Assembly: GCA_029582265.1 (NCBI GenBank)
Contig: CM055828.1
Location: forward strand, 14,605,777 to 14,669,776
Direction: 5' to 3'
DNA from: Zoroaster sp. YZ-2022
Lineage: Eukaryota; Echinodermata; Asteroidea; Forcipulatida; Zoroasteridae
Length of the DNA stretch: 64,000 bases
In this document: piece after piece, positions 42,880 through 54,674 of the stretch
Numbering within the stretch: position 1 is the stretch's first letter
Layout: every line of letters begins with the position of its first letter
The notes under the pieces: generated by a model
The model's database searches: none
What the model was told of the DNA's origin: nothing
What the model saw: only the letters and a program-made list of their open reading frames with translations
Position numbers and translations under genes: made by a program

Positions 42880-43830
42880 ATACCACGGAATGGCTGTGCT
42901 GGGTATTCGATCCTAGGACCTCTGGCCAATCAGTCAAGAATTTAAAAGTCAATTTTAAATGTTTTCAACATGAAAATTAATAATTCTCTGCTGGGGATTC
43001 GATCCTAGGACATCTGGCTCGTCAGTCACGCGCTCTACCAACCGAGTTAACTGATTCTGGTATATATGTACACATTCTAAACTAAGGGTTTATTTTAATT
43101 TAAAAGTCCTTTTTAATAGTTTTCTACAGGAATATCCTTTTACAAATTTAATAATTCTCTGCTCCAGATTCAATCATAGGACTTCTAGCTCGGCAGTCAC
43201 GCGCACTACCAAGTGAGCTAACTGATTCTTGTGCATTCGCTAGGTTAAAGATATATTCGAAGTTAAAATCCCATTTTAAATATTTTCAACAGGAGTATAC
43301 TTTTACAAATTATTTTTTTTTGCTGGGGATTCGATCGTAGGACATTTGGCCCGTCAGTCACGCGCTCTACCAACTGAGCTAACTGATTCTGGTATATGCA
43401 TATATTCTAAATTAAAGATTCATTTGAATTTAAAAGTCCATTTTAAATGTTTTCAACAGGAATATAGGCCTACTTTAAAAAAATTAATAATGGTCTGCTC
43501 GGTATTCGTCAGTCACGCGCTCTACACACTGAGCTAAATGATTCTGATATATGTTGTAGGTTAAATATTTGCTTAAATTTAAAAGTCCATTTTAAATGTT
43601 TTAATAAACAAGAATATGTTTTTACAAAATTAAAATTTCGCTGCTTGTGATTCGATTCTCGGACGCTCTACCAACTGAGCTAACTGATTCTTACACATTT
43701 TCCATGTTAAAGATATATTTAAATTTAAAATACCATTTTAAATGTTTTAAACAAGAATATATTTTTATAAAAGTATTTTTTCTGTACTCCGCATTCGATC
43801 CTAGGACCTCTGGCTCGGCGAGTAGCCTCA
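42880..43830 (-). repeat. Second tRNA-like array, inverted, about 6-7 units
   Basis: The same family as 26340-29535 but on the minus strand. On the plus strand one reads GGATTCGATCCTAGGACATC, TGGCTCGTCAGTCACGCG, CTCTACCAACTGAGCTAACT (units near 42900, 42985, 43155, 43325, 43490, 43645 and 43790). Spacing is about 160 bp with AT-rich spacers. Units here keep GCTCTACCAACTGAGCTAA, closer to an intact D arm than in the first array. Degraded at both edges. Confidence 0.8.
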
Positions 43831-44762
43831 GACCCGCGCGTCGGCACCGATTTTGAAGCCGACCTATGACCAGAAGCTGGAGACTTGAGAATTGAATGTA
43901 AAATGTGATAAATGAATGCCATGTGAAATTGAATTATATATCAACCGCTTGCGACTGGTTTTGATGAAATTGAATTAACTTAACACCACTTTCAATTAGA
44001 ATGTACTTTGGGACAAGTTGGATTAAAGTTGGACAAGTTGGATTAACTTATGAAATTGAATTCTCGATCACCCCCATGCAACTGGTTCTGACGAAATTGA
44101 ATGACATTACCGACACTTTAAATTTGAATGTACTTATTTTTGCGATGAGTTGGGTTAAATGCCGATAGAATGTTCGATAGAATGTTCGATAGAATCTTTT
44201 TGCTGAATGATGATGTCAAGAAAAATTAAGTTTTAGTTCAAATTCAATGAGTCGGGTATTAATTTGAATGAAAAATAGATGAAATGAAGCGGGAAAACCG
44301 ATATTAACAGATGTTTATCAATACATTAAACGTTTAATGTACAGTATACATGTAGATTATCTGTCTTATTCCAACAACCAGTTGTTGGATCAATGGATCC
44401 TTGAAACAATCGTTGAAGAAATCCCAGAGTTTCGATGGTTATGCGTCATTTCAAAGTCACAAATAGTCATTTCATAGTAATTTCATAGCCACAAATATTC
44501 CATGCAGCAGGTTTTATGTGTACTCGTCATGCTCGTACATGTATGTACACCAATGCACCCGTGCCGACAATGGCGAATTTTTTGTCGTAACGTTAAATCT
44601 TGGAAATATTTTGATATTCAGACCTCGCTGAGATGCACTGTATTTGGTCATGAGATTCTACCACTGAGTTCAGCAGCTTCACACAGTTAAAAATTAAGCA
44701 ATTTATGAATTTACACAAAATATTTCTTATTTATTAGCAAATTTTTTGTTAAATCCTGAATG
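43831..44762. other. Intergenic with short GAAATTGAATT repeats
   Basis: Two related segments (about 43910-44005 and 44050-44150), each with GAAATTGAATT, ACTGGTT(T/C)TGA and TTGAATGTACTT, look like a diverged tandem duplication. GTTCGATAGAAT occurs three times near 44168-44195. No coding signal. Confidence 0.45.
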
Positions 44763-44936
44763 TCACCGTAGTACACGAAGGTGAAAGTCCAATCTAGGCA
44801 ACTGGAAGGTTATCTTTGGAAAACCCTTGCAGTTGCATATGATTGCACATGCAATATCAGTCTGAATCAACTCTTCAAAGTCATATAGGTCAAATTGTGA
44901 GCTAAGCTGGATTGGAATATTAAGGCCCATTTCATG
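44763..44936 (-). pseudogene. KLHL-type gene, end of last exon (downstream of BEL insertion)
   Basis: Minus-strand frame VHEMGLNIPIQLSSQFDLYD, then FEELIQTDIACAIICNCKGF and RLDFHLRVLR before a stop at 44763-44765. On its own it resembles nothing. When the BEL element (44942-54674) and one GACAC are removed, the frame joins KLYLCGMWCG to VHEMGLN without a break. It is therefore the C-terminus of the kelch protein at 54675-56183. Confidence 0.75.
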
Positions 44937-44941
44937 GACAC

Positions 44942-45881
44942 TGTAGCTGCACCCGACTACCAATACTCAATTAAACGATTTGGCGGACACGTTCTTACGG
45001 ATGCCTTGACTTTGACTCTTTATTCTTGTTTCAAGATGCACATCTTTGACCATAAATCTTGACTTCATAAAATCTCTACATGGACATCGTGAGATCTATC
45101 AAACAGGAAAATACCAACAATAGTAATGAGTATAGATCTCAACAATATGGGAAAACAACTGATAATTTCACAATGAAAAGTTCCAAAACTTCATTTAACC
45201 TAGAGCAATAAACACATACATTTACGTGTGCAGTGTGATATGCAGTATGTATAAATGACACTAAAATTCGTTCCAAAAAACCCTTATTTTCTCACAATAA
45301 TCATATGAATGCAAGACCAAAAGTATAACCATTACTAAAAAGAGACAGTCATTACCTCGTGGGCCTGTAGAGGGTGAGCTTAAATCTTGGGATGATCACA
45401 GAAATTATGGATTAAGAATCATCAACAACAGCACTGGAATTGTCACATTGTCGGAAAAGTAGGCCATTTTGAAGAAGCAATGCATTATGGGAAAATTATA
45501 AGTTACACAAATTTCCTCAGAAATACCATAGAAATTTACAGAAACTTAATTGCAATCCGGCAAAAATGTTACCTTCATAAAAGAATCAATATCTAGGACA
45601 TATAAGTTATTTTAGCTAATTCTAAAACTTTGATCATGTGACCATAACAAACATGGCGGCCTCCACATGTAAACAAAGGATGGCTCTAGCATGCATTGTT
45701 CATGCATCAGGAAATACACTGTTTATAGGCAACCGTATCCTTTCTAAACTACGCCACATTGAAGGTATGATATCTGGAATATTTAGTTATCATCCTAAAG
45801 CCTCTTAGAAAATGCAGGTAAGTTAAGTTGGGGGAAAATGACTCAAAAAAAACCAAGAGGATTTCTAGAGCGTCCGCTACA
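44942..45881 (-). repeat. BEL/Pao 3' LTR, 940 bp
   Basis: Starts TGTAGCTGCACCCG and ends GCGTCCGCTACA on the plus strand. Next to it, inside the element, GGTGGGAG (minus strand, 45882-45889) is the likely polypurine tract. Confidence 0.9.
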
Positions 45882-46085
45882 CTCCCACCAAATTACGAAT
45901 GATCAGGTAAATAATAAATCATGAGTAATTTCAAGCAACTACACTCTACTTAAATTCAACAAGCATAAACCGTTTTAACTTTAGAAACAGTCTAACAACT
46001 TAACGATCCAATACTGAGCAGTAAACACTCTGACAGTCTTCTGGGATGGTCACTTGGAGTGCTCAGGCACGGGAAGGTGAGTCCT

Positions 46086-49000
46086 CTACTCAGATTCCAA
46101 CAAGAGGACAAGCTTCTGAATAGGCCGCTCCAGGACCGACATCTTGTTGACTCTTTTACCCTGCTTGTCTAGGTTTTTGGAGCCAATCTGGACTTTGCAT
46201 CTTCTAACCAGATGGTCTTCACCTTCAGTGGTTTCAGTCACAATAGCCATTGGCCACTCCATGCGTGGTGTATCTTCATCTTTCACCAACACCACGTCTC
46301 CCACCTTGATGTTTCTTCGTGTAGTGCTCCATTTTGCTCTTGAAGACAGAGAAGAGAGATATTCCTTCCTCCATCTTCCCCCAAACTGTTCGGCCAGATA
46401 TTGAACCCGTCTCCAGCGTTTTCTTACATACAGATCTTCCTTGACGAACTTTCCAGGAGGCGGTAAGGCCACTGCTGTCTTCATAGTGAGAATATGGTTT
46501 GGTTGAGTGGCTCAGGACTCAAAGGGTCATGAAGATTGGTTGTCGTCAGTGGACGACTGTTCACAATGGCCATGGCCTCATAGAGGAAGGTGCGCAAGGT
46601 TGCAGCGTCAAGTCTACCTGGGGTCTGCTGAATGATGGATGACAAAACACTTCTGACTGTTTTGATTTGGCGCTCCCACACGCCTCCGACATGACTTGCG
46701 TGTGGAGCATTCATTACAAACTGACATTGACGCTTTGCCAGGAAGACTTGAGCTCTCTCCACATCCAATTCCTCCAATGCTTCTCGTAATTCATTTTTTG
46801 CTCCAACAAAATTGGAACCCTGGTCAGAGCGCAACAGTTGTACGGGACCTCTCATGGCAATGAAGCACCGAAGAGCATTGATGAAGCTATCCGTAGTCAT
46901 ATCATCCAGCATCTCAATGTGTACTGCACGTGAGCACATGCACGTGATCAGCAGCCCGTACTTCTTAAGCTTCCTCCTGCCTTCCCTGACAATAAACGGC
47001 CCGAAGCAGTCGATGCCACAAAACGTGAAGGGTTGGGAAGGTTCCACTCTATCCTTGGGCAGGTCAGCCATCTTCTGCTCTTCAACTGGACGGCGCAGAC
47101 GTCGACATGTAGCATACTTGTGGATATGCGAGGCTACTTCTTTGACTCCTCCAATTATCCAGTACCCATTAGCTCTGACTTCATTAAAGGTCATTCCCCG
47201 ACCTTGGTGTTGCACTTTGCTGTGGAAGTGCGAAATGAGCAACCTAGTTAGATTACTACCCTTCGGTAGAATGGCTGGGTACTTTATGTTGTCTGCAACC
47301 TCTGCATTTCTCAGGCGTCCCCCAACTCTAAGAACACCCTCACGGTCCAGGAATGGATTCAAGTTTAAGATTTTGGCAGTTGACATCACTCTACCTGAAC
47401 TTGTCAATGACTGGATTTCCTCTAGGAAGGCTTGTTTTTGAACTAACTTCACAATTTGTGTTCCTGCCTCCTGTCTTTCTTGTGGTGTAGAGAGGGTAAG
47501 AGTAGCCTTCTCTTTCTGATCCAATCGTCTTATGCGTGCGACAGCTCCCAAAAGCTTTGACCAGTCAGAGAAGCGCGACAGACGATCCTCCCATTCGAGT
47601 AATCTTGGTACAACAGTAGTCTGGAGCGATGTCACATTCTTTACTTCAGGATCGCCAACATTAAGTTGGCGGACTGGTTCCTCTGCTATTGCCAAATCTT
47701 TGTTCCATAGGAACTCTGGACCTCTGAACCAGTTTGAGGCAAGCAACTCTTTGGCAAAGACTCCTCGTGAGGCATGGTCAGCTGGGTTCACCTCTGTTGA
47801 CACATAGTGCCACTGACTGGGCTCGGAGAACTGGCAGATTTGTTGGATTCTGTTGGCGACGAATATATGAAAACGTCTAGCCTTATTGCTTATGTAGCCA
47901 AGCACGACCTGGGAGTCTGTCCAGAAGAATTCCTGGTCGATGGTGACTTCCAGTTCCGCTTTTATCATGTGACCCATCAGCACTGACACTACAGCAGCCG
48001 TTAACTCTAGGCGAGGAATAGTAACTATCTTGACCGGAGCAACTCTAGCCTTTCCGGCTACTAGTGTGCAATGAACCTCATCTTCTGCAATAAATCGCAG
48101 ATACGAACACTATCCATACCCATGTGTACTGGCGTCAGAGAAATGATGCAGTTCCACGCTGACGACCTTTCCAAAACCATTTGGCACGTAGCACCGAGGT
48201 ATGTGAATCTCTTTCAGGTTACTGAGGTCATCATTCCACTTCTCCCACCTTGGGCGTAGTTTGTCAGGAAGTGGATCATCCCAGTCCACTCCATTTTGGC
48301 ACATTTCCTGGAGGATTCCCTTGCCAATAAGAACAAAAGGGGCAAGGAACCCAAGAGGGTCATATATAGAGGCAACTGAAGACAAGATTCCCCTACGTGT
48401 CAATGAGTGATCCTTGGATTGGATGTGGAAGTTAAACATGTCTGTCTCTACACACCATTGGATGCCAAGAGCCCTCTCTGTTGGAAGAACATCACCTCCA
48501 AGATCCACATCCTTCACTCCAGCGGCACGGTCAGCTGCCGGAATGGTCTCCATGACTTCTCTGCTGTTTGAGATGAATTTATGGAGGCGCAGCCCTCCTC
48601 TGGCACATACCTCTTGCGCCTCTTTCACCAACCTTTTCGCTTCATCTTCGGTTTCGGTGCTTTGCAGACCGTCATCGACGTAGAAGTTCCTCTTGATAAA
48701 CGATGCTGCTACTGGGAATTCATTCTCATGCTGATTTGCCAGGTGTTTCAAGCCGTAGTTGGCACACCCTGGGGATGAAGCTGCACCAAATAGGTGGACC
48801 TTCATGCGGTATTCCTGAGGCTTATTACTTGCGTTGCCATTCTCCCACCATAGGAACCGTAAGTAGTCACGGTCTTCTTCATTTACGAGAAACTGGTGGA
48901 ACATCCTCTCTATGTCACACATGACGGCTATGGGATGTTCTCTGAACCGACACAGCACTCCAAACAACTTGTTTATCAAGTCCGGTCCGGTAAGTAGATG

Positions 49001-49108
49001 ACCATTCAGCGAAGTCCCAGCATGGCGTGCAGAACAATCGAAAACCACTCTGATTTTTCCTGGTTTTTGAGGGTGATACACTCCACTCCATGGTGTGGAA
49101 TGTACCAA
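46086..49108 (-). pseudogene. BEL/Pao Pol: reverse transcriptase, RNase H, integrase, C-terminal domain
   Basis: RT motifs: KIRVVFDCSARHAGTSLN, LTGPDLINKLFGVLCRFREH, MCDIERMFHQ, KVHLFGAASSPGCANY and NFYVDDGL (catalytic YVDD). RNase H: ELHHFSDAST and FFWTDSQVVLGYI. Integrase: HHCC-like zinc region (HFHSKVQHQGR ... TCRRLR; the first Cys position is Tyr), FCGIDCFGPF, LLRSDQGSNFVGA and GGVWERQI for D, D, E. A DUF5641-like tail follows (VLVKDEDTPRMEWPMA, 46086-46484). Lesions are few: a frameshift joining to the Gag frame near 49060-49100, a TAG at 48110-48112, and a 1-base shift near 46495. Confidence 0.9.
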
Positions 49109-52044
49109 ACCCTTCCTTCCTCTCCTTGGCTCTCAACCTTCTCTGCATGACCACTCTCTATGATATCTTCCATAAACTTCTTGTAGTCAGAATGGTACTT
49201 TGGGTTGGTGTCGAACTTCCTGTTGAGGTGGTTAAGACGAACTGCGGCTGTTCTCTTGTTGTTCGGCAACGTGGGTTTGCCATCCTTGAAGGGAAGTGAC
49301 ATGCTGAAGTGACCACCGCTCGTCTGATGAATGCTGGTCTCTAGGTGGTTGATAAACTTAATATCCTCTTGGAATATGGTCTTCTCGGCATGATGTTTCT
49401 CTGAGAAATCAGCTTCTAGTATGCTGATTACGTTCAACGGCGATATGCATGGGGCCTCCTTTACCGAGACACGGTGGCAGACTCTGGTAGTGCGACTGTT
49501 GGTACTTTGCTCATCATATCCAACGATGGTCCAACCAAGGTCGGTCTTGACAGCATATGGTTCTTCATCTGATCCAACTATGGTTTGTCGTGGTGCCAAG
49601 GCTTGTGAGCAATTGTATCCGATCAGCATTTCCACCCCACAGTTCTGTAGAGGTGCAATCTCATGGATTATGCTGTAGAGGTGGGACCATCTTCTAGCAG
49701 TGTCTGCAGTGGGGATGTGGGACTTGTCCACCGGGATGAAATCCCTTGTGTACGATCGTGGAATTTGTATTCTGTTAGACGAAGACATCCCTCTGACTAG
49801 TATGTTTGTGACTGCGCTACAATCTATCATGGAAGATGCAGAAGTCATAGTGGAGAGCTTCAATCGCACTGGATCACAGTGGGCTGAAATAGACCTGGCG
49901 GTGTTGTCCAATATAAACGTGCTGTCGCTTTGTGTGTCTAACAGAGCATAAGTGAGAACTTCCTTCGAAGGTGTTTCTGCTGACGACACCCATACTGGGA
50001 CTATTATTGAGGTCCCCCTGGCATTTTCCAGATGGACACCACAAGACACCGCCGTTACTATTTCCTCTCTCTTTGGTGACTTCACTTCCTTTTGGTTGGA
50101 GGACTTACTCTCTGTTGTATCATAATGGAGCATCGTAGGGTGTCTTCCTTTGCATTTGTCACAGGTATGTCTTCGTCGACAATCCTTTGAGAGATGTCCC
50201 TTCTTGAGGCAACCAAAGCACAGTCTGTTTTCCTGGACAAACTTCTTTCTATCATCCAGTGACTTGCTTGCGAAGCCGGGGCATCTACTTATGTGGTGAT
50301 CCGTTGACTTGCAATACAGACAAGGTTTTGGCTGGAATGCTGGTTTGGAGGGCAACTGGCTTTCGTTGGACTTCTCAACTTCGCTTGATGCAGTTGTGAG
50401 CGTCGTACCTCTGCTGCGATTGGCTTTTCTTCTTTCGCCTGTTTTAGTCTCTTCTGTCCCCGAGGTCTCTGTTCCTTTTAGTGCATACAACGATGAAATA
50501 GGATTACATGCAACACGGGCTTCTTTCCGCACAAACTTCACAAACTCTTCAAAACCAGGATAGTTGCCTGTGTCGTCCAGCCTATATGAGACTTGCCGAT
50601 TCCAGCGAGCTACCGCCCAATCTGGTAACTTCGACAGTAGACGTCGGTTTTCCTCGCAGTCATCCAGTATTTTTAGCGCAGGAACATGAGGTATGGCATC
50701 ATTACACGCCTTCAGGAAATCTGCAAACTGTTGTAGGCCGGTCGCATCTTTGGGGCTTATCTTCTGCCAGCTTGATAACTTATCTCTGAAGGCATTTTGT
50801 ATTTTGAAGGGATGGCCGTAGCGCTCCTCAAGCAGCTGCCATGCTCCCTCGTATGACTCAATTGATGTATTATAAAAGAAGCCTTGTACTGCTTTCAGTG
50901 CTTCACCGCCCAAGTATCTCTTGAGATAATACACTCTCTCCGCTGTTGAGATGGCCTTCGACTCGATGAGCGTCTTAAAGCTGGCTTTCCACTCCACATA
51001 GCGGATGGCCTCACCCGTAAACACACTTGGTTCTGGTGGAGGCAATTTGTGTAGTGACATGCAGTCTTGGAGACTGCGGACCAGGACTGCTATTTGACCA
51101 TCCTCGGATACTTGGGCTGACTTTGGTAGTGTCTTCTGTGCTCCGTCAAGAGAGTGACCTATATCACTACTGTCATTAAAGCCCCTGCACTCCCGGTCAT
51201 ACACTTCGAATTGTGCACGGGCCTTGTCCACCTCTTTCTCTATTTCTAGTCGCTCTATTTCTCTCCTTTTCTTCTCCTGTTGTCGTTGCATTTCTTCTTG
51301 CTGACGCTGCAATTCATCGAGCTCTGCTTGCTTTTTCTCTTTGACCTCCAGAATCTTTATTTCAGCCTCTTGAGCTGCTAATTCGGCAGCAGCCTTTGCT
51401 CGCCTCACCGATGGACTGTCTGAAAGGTGGGACGATGCTCGGCTGGATGGTGCCGAAGAGAAGATTGATGCATTGTTGTCTGCGTGTAGTACTTTTCTCA
51501 ATTGACTTGAAACATCTGCATCTGTATCTTCCTTGTCTGCAACCACCCTCAATAGTTGTTTGGCTATTGCTGCACAAGTGTCAACCCGTCGCCGCATTTC
51601 TTGTTCAGGTGGGCTAAGTTCCCGGCAGGCTTCGTATACTTCAATCAGTTCATCTCGGGCACTGTGCAATGACGAAGATATTTGGTTCAAAGTATGCTCT
51701 GTACAGAAGCCCTTCAGCACTTTCCTTACATTCTTGCAGCAATCCTTCCAAGATTCGTATTTGTGATCAAAGTCTTTCTTCAATCTCCTTTCCCTTTTAG
51801 CCTTCTCTGAGGCTTGCAATTCTGTCATCTTGGCTGTTAGTTGCCGCGTCCTGCTGCTCTTTCGGGTTTCAGATTCGCTCTCGGCTGCTTTACTCAGTTG
51901 AAGGATTTTTTCTTGATTCTGAAAAATAGCTTCTAAAATCCTTTCTCTTTCTGTAGGATCATCTACTGTCTCGAGGGTTGTCGTGTATTTTTCTATCTCT
52001 TCTTCGAGCTGATTCACCTGTTCATTTATTTCCTTACTAGCCAT
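49006..52044 (-). CDS. BEL/Pao Gag-protease polyprotein (1012 codons, open)
   Basis: Starts MASKEINEQVNQLEEEIEKY and has a long charged coiled-coil (residues about 1-300, with EKKQAELDELQRQQEEMQRQ), then the capsid-like region PPEPSVFTGEAIRYVEWKAS. Zinc knuckles are CLYCKSTDHHISRC, CFGCLKKGHLSKDC and CDKCKGRHPTMLH (about 590-650). The protease has LLDTQSDSTFI (the DTG site reads DTQ, usual in BEL/Pao), and the frame ends inside the start of RT (YIPHHGVE). Gag packages the RNA; the protease matures the polyprotein. The frame is open throughout, in keeping with a recent insertion. Confidence 0.9.
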   Translation of the reverse strand: MASKEINEQVNQLEEEIEKYTTTLETVDDPTERERILEAIFQNQEKILQLSKAAESESETRKSSRTRQLTAKMTELQASEKAKRERRLKKDFDHKYESWKDCCKNVRKVLKGFCTEHTLNQISSSLHSARDELIEVYEACRELSPPEQEMRRRVDTCAAIAKQLLRVVADKEDTDADVSSQLRKVLHADNNASIFSSAPSSRASSHLSDSPSVRRAKAAAELAAQEAEIKILEVKEKKQAELDELQRQQEEMQRQQEKKRREIERLEIEKEVDKARAQFEVYDRECRGFNDSSDIGHSLDGAQKTLPKSAQVSEDGQIAVLVRSLQDCMSLHKLPPPEPSVFTGEAIRYVEWKASFKTLIESKAISTAERVYYLKRYLGGEALKAVQGFFYNTSIESYEGAWQLLEERYGHPFKIQNAFRDKLSSWQKISPKDATGLQQFADFLKACNDAIPHVPALKILDDCEENRRLLSKLPDWAVARWNRQVSYRLDDTGNYPGFEEFVKFVRKEARVACNPISSLYALKGTETSGTEETKTGERRKANRSRGTTLTTASSEVEKSNESQLPSKPAFQPKPCLYCKSTDHHISRCPGFASKSLDDRKKFVQENRLCFGCLKKGHLSKDCRRRHTCDKCKGRHPTMLHYDTTESKSSNQKEVKSPKREEIVTAVSCGVHLENARGTSIIVPVWVSSAETPSKEVLTYALLDTQSDSTFILDNTARSISAHCDPVRLKLSTMTSASSMIDCSAVTNILVRGMSSSNRIQIPRSYTRDFIPVDKSHIPTADTARRWSHLYSIIHEIAPLQNCGVEMLIGYNCSQALAPRQTIVGSDEEPYAVKTDLGWTIVGYDEQSTNSRTTRVCHRVSVKEAPCISPLNVISILEADFSEKHHAEKTIFQEDIKFINHLETSIHQTSGGHFSMSLPFKDGKPTLPNNKRTAAVRLNHLNRKFDTNPKYHSDYKKFMEDIIESGHAEKVESQGEEGRVWYIPHHGVECITLKNQEKSEWFSIVLHAMLGLR

Positions 52045-52957
52045 CGCATTAATTTAGGAACAATATCAATGCAAAATAATTTCACACCACTTTCTTAAAA
52101 TTACCTTCATCAACAATTACAAATATTTGTGTTGAATGACACACGAGTGCACCTTTAAATTTATTATAATAACCTCAAATGAAGGTGCACTGTGCTGTAA
52201 ATTACACAAAAATTGAACCGTAAATGTACAGTATGCAATGGGCAAAGAATCAGCAAAATATGTATGGTAAATAATTAATCAGAGAAAATACACATGTACC
52301 ATATTCAATGAGCAAAATTAATCATCAAGCAATGAGTTAAAATCAATTAATCAACAATACTGCATAGTGAACAGAAATTGATGTTTTCACCATGCAGTAA
52401 AGTGTAAAAATTGATCTTAATTATCACACAACAACCTTGCAAATGTACCCAGAGGATGGTTTTTACACTCTGGTTTTCTGAACAGTTTGACAGAACACTC
52501 TACACGTTGTTGCTCTCAATAAAGTACAGTACATGGAACAACGTTTGTTATTTGACCGTCAACGACCGACTGTTTGTTGTCTAGTTCTGTGTAAAGTTTT
52601 GCACCGTTCGCGTTATTTTACCGTCAATATGACCGACTGTTCGTTGTCAAGTTCCGTGTGTAGTTTTGCACCATTTGTGGTCCTCCTGAAGTTTTATTCT
52701 CCCGATGTTGATCAGCTCTCTCGTCTCCTGGTCTTTCTCTGTCACTGTGCTGATCCGTGCTTCAGATGTTCCACACGATGCTGTTGTGCCTGAATCTTTG
52801 GTGCTACATGAACCTGGATTGCTGCATGGCTACGGTGCTGCTCGAAGTTTGCCTAGCCTCGTTTTCTTCATCATGGGCCAGGGATGACGACAACTTTGGT
52901 TTAGTTTCCACGCTTAACTCAAGATAACTCTGCATTTAGAGGGCGTGGAGATCTCAC
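52045..52957 (-). other. BEL/Pao 5' leader
   Basis: Between the 5' LTR and Gag on the minus strand. It contains two tandem copies of about 80 bp (52560-52680) with GACCGACTGTT(T/C)GTTGTC. No tRNA primer site beginning TGG is evident immediately inside the LTR. Confidence 0.6.
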
Positions 52958-54674
52958 TGTAGCTGCACCCGACTACCAATACTCAATTAAACGATTTGGC
53001 GGACACGTTTTTACGGATGCCTTGACTTTGAGTCTTTATTCTTGTTTCAAGATGCACATCTTTGACCATAAATCTTGACTTCATAAAATCTCTACATGGA
53101 CATCGTGAGATCTATCAAACAGGAAAATACCAACAATAGTAATGAGTATAGATCTCAACAATATGGGAAAACAACTGATAATTTCACAATGAAAAGTTCC
53201 AAAACTTCATTTAACCTAGAGCAATAAACACATACATTTACGTGTGCAGTGTGATATGCAGTATGTATAAATGACACTAAAATTCGTTCCAAAAAACCCT
53301 TATTTTCTCACAATAATCATATGAATGCAAGACCAAAAGTATAACCATTACTAAAAAGAGACAGTCATTACCTCGTGGGCCTGTAGAGGGTGAGCTTAAA
53401 TCTTGGGATGATCACAGAAATTATGGATTAAGAATCATCAACAACAGCACTGGAATTGTCACATTGTCGGAAAAGTAGGCCATTTTGAAGAAGCAATGCA
53501 TTATGGGAAAATTATAAGTTACACAAATTTCCTCAGAAATACCATAGAAATTTACAGAAACTTAATTGCAATCCGGCAAAAATGTTACCTTCAAAAAAGA
53601 ATCAATATCTAGGACATATAAGAATATTTTAGCTAATTCTAAAACTTTGATCATAATAATAATAATAATAAAGATTTTTAGCGCGCACATATCCACCCTG
53701 CTGGGCGCTCAAGGCGCGGAAACAAAGAAAAAACATTAATACAAACAATATACAATGATAGCATAGGGAAAACAAATTATGTACCAAGATACATGTACCT
53801 ACAATGCAATTACAAATATACATCATCTTTGAAGAGTTGTGACATAAGATGAGTTTTAAGCATCGACTTGAATCTGGTTATACTATGACAAGATTTGAGT
53901 TTAGTTGGAAGATGATTCCAGAGTCTCGGAGCTGCGACAGAAAACGACCTATCACCCCAGTTCCGTTTTGAAGTTGGTTCCTTGAGGAGTGACATGTTGC
54001 TGGAGCGCAAATTGCGTGATGGAGTGTAGACTTTAAGTAGTTCAGAAATATAAATTGGAGCAATGTTATTAAAAGATTTGTGAACAATTAGCATAAGTTT
54101 AAAAACAATTCTCTGTGAAACAGGAAGCCAGTGCAGTTTTTTCAAGATTGGCGTGATATGGCATGACTTTCTGGACAAAGTCACAACACGAGCTGCTGTG
54201 TTTTGTATGTGCTGAAGACGAGATATTTGATTCTGCGGAAGACCGTAAAGGAGAGCATTCCCGTTATCGAGCCGTGATGTGACAAATGCATGTATAATTT
54301 GTTCAGCAGCACTTTTATTCAAGTATTTCCTAATTCGGCTTATATTTCTGATATGAAATGATGATATGCGAACAATGTTGGAGATATGTGGTTTTAAAGT
54401 CATTGTCGAGTCAAATATAACACCCAAAATGTGACCATAACAAACATGGCGGCCTCCACATGTAAACAAAGGATGGCTCTAGCATGCATTGTTCATGCAT
54501 CAGGAAATACACTGTTTATAGGCAACCGTATCCTTTCTAAACTACGCCACATTGAAGGTATGATATCTGGAATATTTAGTTATCATCCTAAAGCCTCTTA
54601 GAAAATGCAGGTAAGTTAAGTTGGGGGAAAATGACTCAAAAAAAACCAAGAGGATTTCTAGAGCGTCCGCTACA
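52958..54674 (-). repeat. BEL/Pao 5' LTR, interrupted by a LINE fragment
   Basis: Same ends as the 3' LTR. The 940-bp LTR sequence is split at 53653/54430 by a 776-bp insert. By eye it differs from the other LTR only at a few positions, for example GTTTTTAC against GTTCTTAC near 53010 and GAATATTTT against GTTATTTT near 53630. Confidence 0.9.
53654..54429 (-). pseudogene. LINE 3' fragment (CR1/L2-like) inside BEL LTR, SINE-like tail
   Basis: A minus-strand frame (53810-54429) reads LGVIFDSTMTLKPHISNI, RLDNGNALLYGLPQNQ, LQHIQNTAARVVTLSRK, ITPILKKLHWLPVSQRIVFK and SFSVAAPRLWNHLPTKLKS, the C-terminal part of a jockey-superfamily reverse transcriptase. It ends in the tail GCGCCTTGAGCGCCCAGCAG-GGTGGATATGTGCGCG and (ATT)n. 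The coding part is open, so the insertion is recent and 5'-truncated. The tail matches SINE family A. Confidence 0.85.

Larger units (their letters stand above)
44942..54674 (-). mobile_element. BEL/Pao LTR retrotransposon in a kelch exon
   Basis: LTRs at 44942-45881 and 52958-54674 (the latter holds an insertion) share TGTAGC...GCTACA ends. GACAC is duplicated at 44937-44941 and 54675-54679. The coding order on the minus strand is Gag, protease, RT, RNase H, integrase, C-terminal domain. LTRs differ at only about five sites over 940 bp by eye, so the insertion is young. It has the same orientation as the host gene. Confidence 0.95.

Noticed and set aside
46812..47441. Plus-strand 209-codon frame and other plus-strand frames over 46-52 kb
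   Set aside because: Antisense shadows of BEL/Pao Gag and Pol, which have clear catalytic motifs on the minus strand.
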